Under the pieces are notes generated by a model, which searched no databases, was not told the origin of the DNA, and saw nothing but the letters and a program-made list of their open reading frames with translations. Positions 38,014 through 45,424 of a stretch of DNA of 64,000 nucleotides are shown in pieces; the stretch's first letter is position 1; each line of letters opens with the position of its first letter. A program made the translations under genes and the position numbers. Origin of the DNA: CAITSH01 sp945892985 (lineage in GTDB: Bacteria > Pseudomonadota > Gammaproteobacteria > Burkholderiales > SG8-39); the NCBI GenBank assembly GCA_945892985.1, contig CAMDDU010000001.1, forward strand, positions 1 through 64,000, written 5' to 3'.

Positions 38014-38433
38014 ATGCCGAACAAACCCAGCAAAACCTTGAATTCCTTCCCCAATCCCAACCCATCGCGGGATTTCCTGATTCATATGGAAATTCCAGAA
38101 TTTACATGCCTCTGCCCGATGACCGGCCAGCCAGATTTTGCAACATTAGTTCTCGATTACATCGCTGATAAAAAATGCGTCGAACTGAAGAGCCTGAAGC
38201 TTTACATTTGGGCTTATCGTGACGTGGGGGCGTATCACGAGGCGGTCACCAACCAGATACTTGACGATATAGTAAAGACTCTGTCGCCGCGGTACGCCCG
38301 GTTAAAAGCAAGGTTTTTCGTTCGCGGCGGAATATTCACCACTGTCGTTGCCGAACACCGGCAAAAAAACTGGAAACCGCTCCCAAACGTTGATCTCGGG
38401 TCATTTGACGCGGCTACGCCCACCGCCGGATAA
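38014..38433 (+). CDS. queF: NADPH-dependent 7-cyano-7-deazaguanine reductase
   Basis: Reduces the nitrile preQ0 to preQ1, a step in making queuosine for tRNA. The 139-residue single-domain (unimodular) type has the nucleophile Cys34 and the proton donor Asp41 in TCLCPMTGQPDFA, and the QueF signature VELKSLKLYIWAYRDVGAYHE (about residues 56-76). No other queuosine genes are nearby. A preQ1 riboswitch was looked for upstream and not found. It diverges from smc and precedes dapC by 87 nt. Confidence 0.96.
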   Translation: MPNKPSKTLNSFPNPNPSRDFLIHMEIPEFTCLCPMTGQPDFATLVLDYIADKKCVELKSLKLYIWAYRDVGAYHEAVTNQILDDIVKTLSPRYARLKARFFVRGGIFTTVVAEHRQKNWKPLPNVDLGSFDAATPTAG

Positions 38434-38520
38434 AGCCACAGGCAATTGCCCCAGCCTGTCGGTGCGAGTGCCCGCCACGTCCACAATGACAACATGTATT
38501 TCCCCCTAAGGATCGCATAA

Positions 38521-39708
38521 GTGAATCCCCTGCTGGGCAAACTCCAGCCCTATCCCTTTGAAAAACTTCGAAAATTATTTTCCGAAGTTACGCCTGTTCC
38601 CGGCATGTCTGCCATTAGCCTTGGCATCGGCGAACCCAAGCATGCAACCCCGGCGTTTATCTGTCGTGCCCTAGCCGAGAATCTTGATGGGCTGGCAAGT
38701 TACCCCGCGACAGCGGGCGCTCCGGCGTTGCGCGAAGCGATCGCTGAATGGCTAATGCGGCGCTATGGACTGAACAACGTCGACCCGGCGACGCAGGTTC
38801 TGCCGGTCAATGGATCACGCGAAGCCCTGTTCGCAATTGCACAGACAGTGGTGGACGCAAGCTGCGGCGGCATTGTGATCTGCCCCAACCCGTTTTACCA
38901 GATATACGAGGGCGCCGCCTTGCTGTCGGGCGCTGAACCTTACTTTGTCAACGCCGATCCGGCGCGCGGCTATAAAGTCAACTATGCGGCGGTGCCCGAC
39001 GAGGTCTGGCGACGCACCCAACTCGTCTATACCTGCTCTCCAGGCAACCCGACTGGAAATGTGATGTCGCTGGAGGAGTGGCGTGTGCTGTTCGAACTTT
39101 CCGAGCGTCACGGCTTTGTGATCGCCTCGGACGAGTGCTACTCGGAACTTTATTACGACGATGAGAATCCCCCCCTCGGCGCGCTTCAAGCGTCCCAAAT
39201 TCTCGGGATAAACCGGTTCGAACGATTGATCGTGTTTTCCAGCCTGTCCAAGCGGTCCAACGTGCCCGGCATGCGCTCCGGCTTTGTGGCCGGCGACGCC
39301 ACACTGATGCGACAGTTCTTGTTATATCGGACCTATCAGGGCGGCGCGATGAGTCCGGCCGTACAAACGGCAAGCACCGCAGCCTGGCGTGACGAGGCTC
39401 ATGTCAGCGACAACCGGCGCCTTTACGCCGAAAAGTTCCGCGAGATCGTACCCATGCTCTCGTCGCTTGGGGCGAATATGCCTGCGGGGGGCTTTTATCT
39501 CTGGCTCAAGACGCCAATTCCGGATGACCGCTTCGCTCGGGACCTTTATCGAGACTATAATGTGACGGTCTTGCCAGGGAGCTATCTCGCACGTGAAACG
39601 CCTGACGGCAACCCGGGAAAGAACCGTATCCGCATCGCCTTGGTGGCGCCGCTTGCCGAATGTCGCGAAGCGGTGGAGCGCCTTAGAAAATTTATCCTCT
39701 CTTTTTGA
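38521..39708 (+). CDS. dapC: Succinyldiaminopimelate transaminase
   Basis: PLP enzyme that transaminates N-succinyl-2-amino-6-oxopimelate in lysine and meso-diaminopimelate synthesis. The 395-residue fold-type I aminotransferase has PNPFYQIYEGAALLSGAEPYFV, YTCSPGNPTGNVMSLEEW, SDECYSELYYD, the PLP-binding lysine in SSLSKRSNVPGMRSGFVAGD (about residue 240) and the carboxylate-binding arginine in NRIRIALVA. The GTG start at 38521 has AAGGA 8 nt upstream. dapD follows after 6 nt and dapE lies in the same cluster, which fixes the pathway. Confidence 0.94.
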   Translation: MNPLLGKLQPYPFEKLRKLFSEVTPVPGMSAISLGIGEPKHATPAFICRALAENLDGLASYPATAGAPALREAIAEWLMRRYGLNNVDPATQVLPVNGSREALFAIAQTVVDASCGGIVICPNPFYQIYEGAALLSGAEPYFVNADPARGYKVNYAAVPDEVWRRTQLVYTCSPGNPTGNVMSLEEWRVLFELSERHGFVIASDECYSELYYDDENPPLGALQASQILGINRFERLIVFSSLSKRSNVPGMRSGFVAGDATLMRQFLLYRTYQGGAMSPAVQTASTAAWRDEAHVSDNRRLYAEKFREIVPMLSSLGANMPAGGFYLWLKTPIPDDRFARDLYRDYNVTVLPGSYLARETPDGNPGKNRIRIALVAPLAECREAVERLRKFILSF

Positions 39709-39714
39709 AAAATC

Positions 39715-40533
39715 ATGTCCGCACAAAATATCGTAGAGCAAGCCTGGGAAGTTCGCGCCGAGATCAATCCCGGCAACGCAAGCGTCGAAGTTCGCAACGC
39801 CGTGAACTCGGTCGTAGCTGAGCTCGACAAAGGCCAGTTACGCGTCGCAGAGAAAGTGTCCGGCGTATGGATCACGCACCAGTGGATCAAGAAAGCCGTG
39901 CTGCTATCGTTCCGACTTCAGGACAACGGCGAAATGGGCGGTGGTGATCTGCGTTTCTGGGACAAGGTTCCATCCAAATTCGCGGACTGGTCGAAAGATG
40001 ATTTCGCCGCCGGCGGGTTTCGCGTTGTTCCGCCGGCGTTTGCACGTCGTGGTGCGTACATCGCAAAGAATGCCGTGCTCATGCCCTCTTACGTCAACAT
40101 CGGCGCTTACGTTGATGAAGGCACCATGGTCGACACTTGGGCCACCGTGGGTTCATGCGCGCAGATTGGCAAGGGTGTGCATCTATCAGGTGGGGTTGGC
40201 ATAGGGGGCGTGCTCGAACCACTTCAGGCTAACCCGACGATCATCGAAGACAACTGCTTCATTGGTGCACGTTCCGAGGTCGTTGAGGGCGTCATCGTGG
40301 AGGAGAATGCAGTTCTCGGAATGGGGGTCTATCTCGGTCAGAGCACAAAAATCTACAACCGCGCCACCGGCGAAGTGAGTTACGGACGGGTACCGGCCGG
40401 TTCGGTTGTCGTCGCGGGGAATCTGCCCTCCGCCGACGGCAAGTACAGTCTTTATTGCGCCGTGATTGTGAAGCAGGTCGACGCCAAGACCCGCGCCAAA
40501 ACCGGCATCAATGACTTGTTGCGCGGAGACTGA
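39715..40533 (+). CDS. dapD: 2,3,4,5-tetrahydropyridine-2,6-dicarboxylate N-succinyltransferase
   Basis: Adds succinyl from succinyl-CoA to tetrahydrodipicolinate. The 272 residues consist of an N-terminal helical domain, a left-handed beta-helix of hexapeptide repeats (about 105-235, from GAYIAKNAVLMPSYVNIGAYVDEGTMVDTWATVGSCAQIG) and a short C-terminal domain with KRAGINDLLR-like ending (AKTGINDLLRGD). Forms a trimer. It lies directly behind dapC. Confidence 0.97.
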   Translation: MSAQNIVEQAWEVRAEINPGNASVEVRNAVNSVVAELDKGQLRVAEKVSGVWITHQWIKKAVLLSFRLQDNGEMGGGDLRFWDKVPSKFADWSKDDFAAGGFRVVPPAFARRGAYIAKNAVLMPSYVNIGAYVDEGTMVDTWATVGSCAQIGKGVHLSGGVGIGGVLEPLQANPTIIEDNCFIGARSEVVEGVIVEENAVLGMGVYLGQSTKIYNRATGEVSYGRVPAGSVVVAGNLPSADGKYSLYCAVIVKQVDAKTRAKTGINDLLRGD

Positions 40534-40617
40534 GTTCGCGGCACGCATCCGATACGGCGTGCTCAGTGCTGCGTTCCGCGTCAATATCGATTCAGCCTTA
40601 AATCGGGAGAGGGCACC

Positions 40618-41811
40618 ATGTCGATAATGAAACGACTTTTCCAGCTGATGGCGGACAAAAAGGCCTCGGATATCTTCATGTCGGTCAGCTCCCCGATCAA
40701 CATCAAGATCAACGGGACGGCCATCCCCGTCAACCAGCAGGTGATGGATGCAAAAACCATCAAGGAACTGCTTTACGAAGTCCTCAATGAAAAGCAGATC
40801 AAGGAGTACGAGGAAACACTCGAACTCAACACGGCTTTCTCGATTGAAGGCGTAGGCAATTTCCGTATAAGCGCCTTCCGGCAAAAAGGTACGCCGGCTG
40901 TGGTGGTCCGTTATATACCCGGATCGATTCCCTCTTTTGACTCGCTAGGCCTGCCCTCCGTTCTAAAGGAGGTCATCATGGAAAAGCGCGGGCTTATCCT
41001 GATGGTCGGCGCAACCGGATCAGGAAAATCGACCTCGCTCTCGGCAATGCTCGACTACCGCAACGAACAAAAATCCGGGCATATCCTGACCCTGGAAGAT
41101 CCGGTCGAGTTCATATTCCAGAACAAGAAGTCGATCGTCAACCAGCGCGAAGTTGGGACCGACACGCTCGATTTCAAAACCGCGCTGAAAAATGCACTGC
41201 GACAAGCACCCGATTGCATCCTGATCGGAGAAATTCGCGACAAGGACACCATGGCCGCGGCGATCGCCTATGCGCAATCGGGTCACCTCGCGCTCGCCAC
41301 CTTGCACGCCAATAATGCCTACCACTCGATGAACCGAATCATCAGCTTCTATCCTCTGGAAAATCGTCCCGCGCTTTTGCAGGATCTGGCTGCGACGCTC
41401 AAGAGCGTCATATCGCAGCGCCTGATCAAAACCATAAAGGGCGGACGCGCCGCCGCCGTTGAGGTCATGCTCAACAGTCGCCATCTTGCCGAGCTCATAG
41501 ACAAGGGCGAGATCAACGAGATGAAAGACGCAATGGAGAAGAGCCTCTCACCCGGTTCGCAAACCTTTGAACAGGCATTGTTCAAACTTCTTCGCGATGG
41601 CGTCATCAGTCAGGAGGAGGCCTTGGCCAACGCGGATTCTGCGACCAACCTGCTCTGGCTTATCAACAACACCGAGGCCGGGGCCGAACTCGCTGCTGGC
41701 AAGGACAGTAAATCTACGTCGTTCGACAAAATGAGTTCGACCCAACCGGTTGTGAGCACCTCATTTAGTGATTTCAAACTCGATGCCGACGACAGCGAAC
41801 GAGTGGCCTGA
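40618..41811 (+). CDS. pilU: PilT/PilU-family type IV pilus retraction ATPase
   Basis: Hexameric motor ATPase of the GspE/PilT superfamily. The 397 residues have an N-terminal PAS-like domain (1-100), Walker A GATGSGKST (131-139), the Asp box LTLEDPVEF (157-165), Walker B ILIGEIRD (201-208) and the His box GHLALATLHAN (222-232). The IGEIRD form and the long C-terminal tail (about 345-397) are closer to PilU, an accessory to PilT, than to PilT (VGEMRD). The strong ribosome site GGGAGAGG precedes the ATG. No pilin or pilB/pilC gene is near; it sits between dapD and yffB, an odd context. PilU assignment over a PilT paralogue is likely but not certain. Confidence 0.88.
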   Translation: MSIMKRLFQLMADKKASDIFMSVSSPINIKINGTAIPVNQQVMDAKTIKELLYEVLNEKQIKEYEETLELNTAFSIEGVGNFRISAFRQKGTPAVVVRYIPGSIPSFDSLGLPSVLKEVIMEKRGLILMVGATGSGKSTSLSAMLDYRNEQKSGHILTLEDPVEFIFQNKKSIVNQREVGTDTLDFKTALKNALRQAPDCILIGEIRDKDTMAAAIAYAQSGHLALATLHANNAYHSMNRIISFYPLENRPALLQDLAATLKSVISQRLIKTIKGGRAAAVEVMLNSRHLAELIDKGEINEMKDAMEKSLSPGSQTFEQALFKLLRDGVISQEEALANADSATNLLWLINNTEAGAELAAGKDSKSTSFDKMSSTQPVVSTSFSDFKLDADDSERVA

Positions 41812-41815
41812 CACA

Positions 41816-42178
41816 GTGATTACGGTGTACGGCATTCGCAATTGCGACAAGATAAAACGGACGCTTGCCTGGTTTGGCGCCAACGGCGTAACGGTACGAT
41901 TTCACGATTATCGCAAAGATGGCCTCAACGAGGCGGATCTGCAATCATGGATGACGGTGCTCGACTGGAGCAGTCTGATCAATCGTTCCAGCACGACATG
42001 GCGAAGTCTGCCTGAGCTCGCCAAACAAGGGATAAGCTCGGCCAAGGCTGCTCGAATGCTGATGCTCACCCACCCTACCCTGATCAAACGACCACTAATT
42101 GTCGCCGGTGACGCCATTCACGTTGGTTACGACGAAGCCGCTTTAAGTAAAATGTCGACTGTTACTCCGGTCGTGTAA
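41816..42178 (+). CDS. ArsC/Spx-family protein (YffB-like)
   Basis: A 120-residue thioredoxin-fold protein of the YffB branch of the ArsC/Spx family. It begins ITVYGIRNCDKIKRTLAWFGANGVTVRFHDYRKDGL, with a single cysteine (Cys10) in the position of the arsenate reductase cysteine, and has TTWRSLPE and LIKRPLIV, both family-conserved. YffB is thought to be a glutathione-dependent thiol reductase; arsenate reduction is not expected. The GTG at 41816, 4 nt after the pilU stop, fits the family start; longer in-frame starts (41768, 41783) lie inside pilU. The yffB-dapE neighbourhood is conserved in many proteobacteria. Confidence 0.87.
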   Translation: MITVYGIRNCDKIKRTLAWFGANGVTVRFHDYRKDGLNEADLQSWMTVLDWSSLINRSSTTWRSLPELAKQGISSAKAARMLMLTHPTLIKRPLIVAGDAIHVGYDEAALSKMSTVTPVV

Positions 42179-42210
42179 TACACAACCATGCACGAAAGGC
42201 CTCCCATCGA

Positions 42211-42241
42211 CTGGAAAGGCCCGTTTGGCGCCCCTTTCCAG
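42211..42241. repeat. 31-bp palindromic element upstream of dapE
   Basis: CTGGAAAGG (42211-42219) and CCTTTCCAG (42233-42241) form a perfect 9-bp stem with a 13-nt loop, between yffB and dapE. There is no T-run, so it is not a standard terminator. The element at 63205-63235 has the same length and the same outer bases (CTGGAAAG...CTTTCCAG). Confidence 0.55.
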
Positions 42242-42289
42242 CCTACGGCTACGCGCATCCTTCGCAATGATAAGTAAGGCCACCGAATC

Positions 42290-43423
42290 ATGAACGCCAC
42301 ACTTGCCCTCGCGCGCGAACTTATTAGCCGCCGCTCAGTAACGCCCGAAGACGGAGGCTGCCAGGCACTGCTTAGTACCCGACTGGCGGCCGCGGGGTTT
42401 CAGATCGATCACATACCCAGAGGGGGAGTCGTCAACCTTTGGGCACGGCACGGGAGCGCGGCGCCGGTAGTCTGTTTTGCCGGGCACACAGATGTGGTTC
42501 CTCCGGGCCCATTGACCCAGTGGATCAACGATCCATTTTCCCCAGAGGAGCGTGACGGTCGCCTGTACGGTCGCGGTGCGGCTGACATGAAAACCTCCGT
42601 AGCGGCCTTCACTGTGGCAGCGGAGCGATTTGTCGCCGAACATCCGAATCATGCGGGGTCTATCGCTATTCTCCTAACATCGGACGAGGAAGGCGACGCG
42701 ATCGACGGAACCGTCAGGGTTATCGAGACCTTGACCAAACGCGGCGAAGGTATCGACTACGCTATCGTTGGCGAGCCGACGTGCGTGAGCAGATTTGGCG
42801 ACACAATCAAGAACGGTCGGCGCGGTTCACTCTCTGGAACGCTGCACATCAAAGGCGTACAAGGACATATCGCATACCCGCACCTGGCGAAAAACCCCAT
42901 CCATCTGGCGATGCCGGCCCTTGCGGAGCTCGGAGAGGTAAGCTGGGATCAGGGTAACGCGCATTTCCCCCCCACCTCGTGGCAGATTTCCAATATCCGC
43001 GCCGGCACCGGCGCGTCCAATGTCATCCCTGGAGAATTGACCGTACTCTTCAATTTCCGTTTCTCGACCGCGAGTACCGCTGAGGCGCTTCAGATCCGCG
43101 TTCATGAGATTCTTGATCGACATGGGCTTCAGTACGAGCTTAAATGGACCTTGGGCGCACGCCCCTTCCTTACTGTCGCCGGCCCCCTGCTCAAGGCGGC
43201 GATCTGCGCCGTAAGTGAGGTCACAGGTGTTGAAGCAGAAGTCAGCACAACGGGAGGCACCTCGGATGGCCGCTTTATCGCGGTGGTTGCCAAAGAAGTC
43301 ATCGAATTCGGTCCACTCAACGACTCCATCCACAAACTCAACGAATATGTGGAGATTGCAGATATCGAACCGCTGACACGGATTTATGGGCGAATTCTCG
43401 AAAAATTGCTGTTAGCTGCCTGA
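42290..43423 (+). CDS. dapE: Succinyl-diaminopimelate desuccinylase
   Basis: Di-zinc M20 hydrolase that releases LL-diaminopimelate from its succinyl form. The 377 residues carry the metal ligands in CFAGHTDVVPPG (about residue 67), GRGAADMKTSVAA (about 98-110), SDEEGDAIDGT (about 131-141), the substrate-binding GRRGSLSG and the terminal His in GPLNDSIHKLNE. With dapC and dapD it completes the succinylase branch. It lies 111 nt after yffB, with the palindromic element between them, and 5 nt before prmB. Confidence 0.97.
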   Translation: MNATLALARELISRRSVTPEDGGCQALLSTRLAAAGFQIDHIPRGGVVNLWARHGSAAPVVCFAGHTDVVPPGPLTQWINDPFSPEERDGRLYGRGAADMKTSVAAFTVAAERFVAEHPNHAGSIAILLTSDEEGDAIDGTVRVIETLTKRGEGIDYAIVGEPTCVSRFGDTIKNGRRGSLSGTLHIKGVQGHIAYPHLAKNPIHLAMPALAELGEVSWDQGNAHFPPTSWQISNIRAGTGASNVIPGELTVLFNFRFSTASTAEALQIRVHEILDRHGLQYELKWTLGARPFLTVAGPLLKAAICAVSEVTGVEAEVSTTGGTSDGRFIAVVAKEVIEFGPLNDSIHKLNEYVEIADIEPLTRIYGRILEKLLLAA

Positions 43424-43428
43424 CTGCA

Positions 43429-44310
43429 GTGTCAACAAAACAGACCACCCTGCGCGCCCTGCTGCGCGACTGCACGGCGCAGTTTCGCAAAGCCGGACTA
43501 CATTACGGGCATGGCACGCACAATGCCGCCGAGGAAGCCTCTTGGCTGTTTTGCCATGTACTTGACGTGCCTTGGGACCGTCTGGCCGCGGCTCTGGACA
43601 ATGAGCCCAGCGCAAAGGAGCGATTGCGCATCACAACCCTCTGCCAGCGTCGACTGATAGAGCACATTCCCATGGCCTACCTTATCAAGGAGGCGTGGCT
43701 TGGCGAGCACCGATTTTACATTGACCAACGCACAATCGTTCCACGCTCCTTCATAGCTGAACTGCTCCACGAAAGTCTATCCCCGTGGGTAAGATTGCCC
43801 GGACGCATCACAAATGTGCTCGACATGTGCACCGGATCCGGGTGCCTTGCGATACTTGCAGCACTGACGTTTCCCAAAGCCGCAGTCGATGCTGCAGATA
43901 TCTCAAGGGCTGCGTTGAAGGTGGCACAGCGCAACGTTGCTGATTATCGGCTGCAAAGCCGCGTAACCCTGCTCAAGTCGGATATTTTCTCTGGAGACGG
44001 GTTTGGACAATACGATTTAATCCTGGCCAATCCTCCCTACGTCAATGCAGCCAGCATGCGCCGACTGCCTCGGGAGTACAGACATGAACCCGAACTTGCG
44101 CTAGCGTCTGGCAAAGACGGCCTGGATGCGCTAAGGGGTATTCTGAGCGGTGCCGGGAAGCACCTTAAGCCCAAGGGATTGCTCGTGGTTGAAATCGGCC
44201 ATAACAGAATAGCCGTCGAAAAGGCCTTTCCCCACCTTGCGTTCACCTGGCTGCACGTCAGCGCTGGAGAAGACTTCGTATTTCTTCTGGAGCGCACGCA
44301 ACTGGATTAG
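43429..44310 (+). CDS. prmB: 50S ribosomal protein L3 glutamine methyltransferase
   Basis: Methylates a glutamine of ribosomal protein L3 with S-adenosylmethionine. The 293 residues have a PrmC/HemK-like layout: N-terminal helical domain (to about 100), then a Rossmann methyltransferase fold with VLDMCTGSGCLAILAALTFP (motif I, about 124-143) and the catalytic NPPY in LILANPPYVNA (about 200). EYRHEPELALASGKDGLD also matches PrmB rather than PrmC. The start is a GTG at 43429, coupled to the dapE stop five bases upstream. PrmC was the main alternative; PrmC usually sits beside prfA, which is not present. Confidence 0.93.
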   Translation: MSTKQTTLRALLRDCTAQFRKAGLHYGHGTHNAAEEASWLFCHVLDVPWDRLAAALDNEPSAKERLRITTLCQRRLIEHIPMAYLIKEAWLGEHRFYIDQRTIVPRSFIAELLHESLSPWVRLPGRITNVLDMCTGSGCLAILAALTFPKAAVDAADISRAALKVAQRNVADYRLQSRVTLLKSDIFSGDGFGQYDLILANPPYVNAASMRRLPREYRHEPELALASGKDGLDALRGILSGAGKHLKPKGLLVVEIGHNRIAVEKAFPHLAFTWLHVSAGEDFVFLLERTQLD

Positions 44311-44381
44311 AACCGGGCGACGTTGCGAAGGAAGTCGCAAGATAAGGCCAAAATCGAACTGAACTCGACGGCGCGGGAGGT

Positions 44382-44458
44382 TGGGGTGGCTGACGGGACT
44401 CGAACCCGCGACAACCGGAATCACAATCCGGGACTCTACCAACTGAGCTACAGCCACC
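44382..44458 (-). tRNA. tRNA-His (GTG anticodon)
   Basis: 77 nt with encoded CCA. The 8-bp acceptor GGTGGCTG/CAGCCACC includes the extra 5' G paired with C73 that marks histidine tRNA. The anticodon loop TTGTGAT gives GTG, and the T loop reads GGTTCGAGTCC. Last of three tRNAs read Pro-Arg-His. Confidence 0.97.
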
Positions 44459-44477
44459 ATTACCTTACTTAACTTCT

Positions 44478-44554
44478 TGGCGCACCCGACAGGACTCGAA
44501 CCTGTAACCGCCGGCTTAGAAGGCCGGTGCTCTATCCAGTTGAGCTACGGGCAC
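44478..44554 (-). tRNA. tRNA-Arg (TCT anticodon)
   Basis: 77 nt with encoded CCA. Acceptor 5' GTGCCCG with 3' CGGGTGC; D-arm AGCTCAACTGGATAGAGC; anticodon loop CTTCTAA gives TCT, reading AGA/AGG; T loop GGTTCGAGTCC. Middle gene of the tRNA cluster. Confidence 0.97.
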
Positions 44555-44601
44555 TCCGTCGGGCATCGTGCCGTTCACTTTGGGATGAACGGCACATTTA
44601 T

Positions 44602-44678
44602 TGGTCGGGGTGGAGAGATTTGAACTCCCGACATCCTGGTCCCAAACCAGGCGCGCTACCAGGCTACGCTACACCCCG
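44602..44678 (-). tRNA. tRNA-Pro (TGG anticodon)
   Basis: 77 nt with encoded CCA. Acceptor CGGGGTG/CACCCCG with discriminator A; D-arm GCGTAGCCTGGTAGCGC; anticodon loop TTTGGGA gives TGG; T loop AGTTCAAATCT. First gene of the cluster, 12 nt after the promoter -10 box. Confidence 0.97.
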
Positions 44679-44689
44679 AGAGGCGGCGA

Positions 44690-44719
44690 ATTGTACTCCC
44701 TTGAAGCGCCCTAGGTCAA
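44690..44719 (-). promoter_or_regulatory. Promoter of the tRNA Pro-Arg-His cluster
   Basis: Minus strand -35 TTGACC (44714-44719), 18-bp spacer, -10 TACAAT (44690-44695), followed by a GC-rich discriminator (TCGCCGCC), as expected for a stable-RNA promoter under ppGpp/DksA control. dksA is the divergent neighbour. Confidence 0.75.
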
Positions 44720-44876
44720 TGTAAAGTCTTTTCCAACTCGGTCTGCGCCTGAAGGAAATACGGCAAAAGCATAAAAACCAACTCCGCCCCTTTGCTATTT
44801 CCAACAAGCCACATCCGCCGCTCGTCATAGGGAAAAGTCGGCTAAGTCCCTGTTTGTACGCGCTCCAATTTATGCC

Positions 44877-44905
44877 TTGCCGCCTGCATATTTTTCTGGT
44901 ATCAA
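44877..44905 (+). promoter_or_regulatory. dksA promoter
   Basis: -35 TTGCCG (44877-44882), 17-bp spacer, -10 TATCAA (44900-44905), about 38 nt before the dksA ATG. The box overlaps an in-frame TTG at 44877, which argues against a longer protein. The rest of the 264-nt tRNA-dksA gap shows no other feature. Confidence 0.55.
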
Positions 44906-44942
44906 GTCGCCTTGGTTTTTTATTTTGGAGCTCGTTTCTAAA

Positions 44943-45368
44943 ATGTCCGTTGATCTCTTGCACAAACAATTCTCGGCCTATGCCCCCAAAAAGGGCGAGG
45001 AGTACATGAACGCGAAACAGCGGACGCACTTCCGGAAAATTCTGGAAGCGCTCAAATCCGAACTGGGTCAGGACATCGATCGAACCGTCCATACCATGCA
45101 GGATGAAGCCACTGTTTTCGCAGATCCCAATGATCGCGCCAGCCAGGAATCCGATATGGCGCTTGAGCTGCGTAATCGCGATCGCGAACGCAAATTAATC
45201 AAAAAAATAGACGAAACAATCGCCAAAATTGATGCTGAAGACTACGGTTATTGTGAAAGTTGCGGCGTCGAAATAGGCCTGAAACGACTGGAAGCACGCC
45301 CTACTGCCACGCTCTGCATCGACTGCAAAACGCTCGACGAGCTGCGCGAAAAGCAGGTCGCAAAGTAA
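44943..45368 (+). CDS. dksA: RNA polymerase-binding transcription factor DksA
   Basis: Binds the RNA polymerase secondary channel and works with ppGpp to repress stable-RNA promoters and activate amino-acid genes. From the ATG at 44943 the protein has 141 residues: a short N-terminus (KKGEEYMNAKQRTHFRKIL), a coiled coil with the tip residues DPNDRASQE (the conserved DxxDxA), and a four-cysteine zinc finger CESCGVEIGLKRLEARPTATLCIDCK. The ribosome site GGAG is somewhat distant (12 nt). It diverges from the tRNA cluster, a likely regulatory target, and ends at a strong terminator shared with pnp. Confidence 0.96.
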   Translation: MSVDLLHKQFSAYAPKKGEEYMNAKQRTHFRKILEALKSELGQDIDRTVHTMQDEATVFADPNDRASQESDMALELRNRDRERKLIKKIDETIAKIDAEDYGYCESCGVEIGLKRLEARPTATLCIDCKTLDELREKQVAK

Positions 45369-45381
45369 ATTTCCCGGTCAT

Positions 45382-45410
45382 AAAAAAAGGGCGCCTAGGC
45401 GCCCTTTTTT
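45382..45410. terminator. Bidirectional terminator between dksA and pnp
   Basis: Perfect palindrome GGGCGCC-TA-GGCGCCC (45389-45404), with seven A before it (45382-45388) and six T after it (45405-45410). Serves convergent dksA (+) and pnp (-). Confidence 0.9.
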
Positions 45411-45424
45411 ATTTTCCCCGTGAA

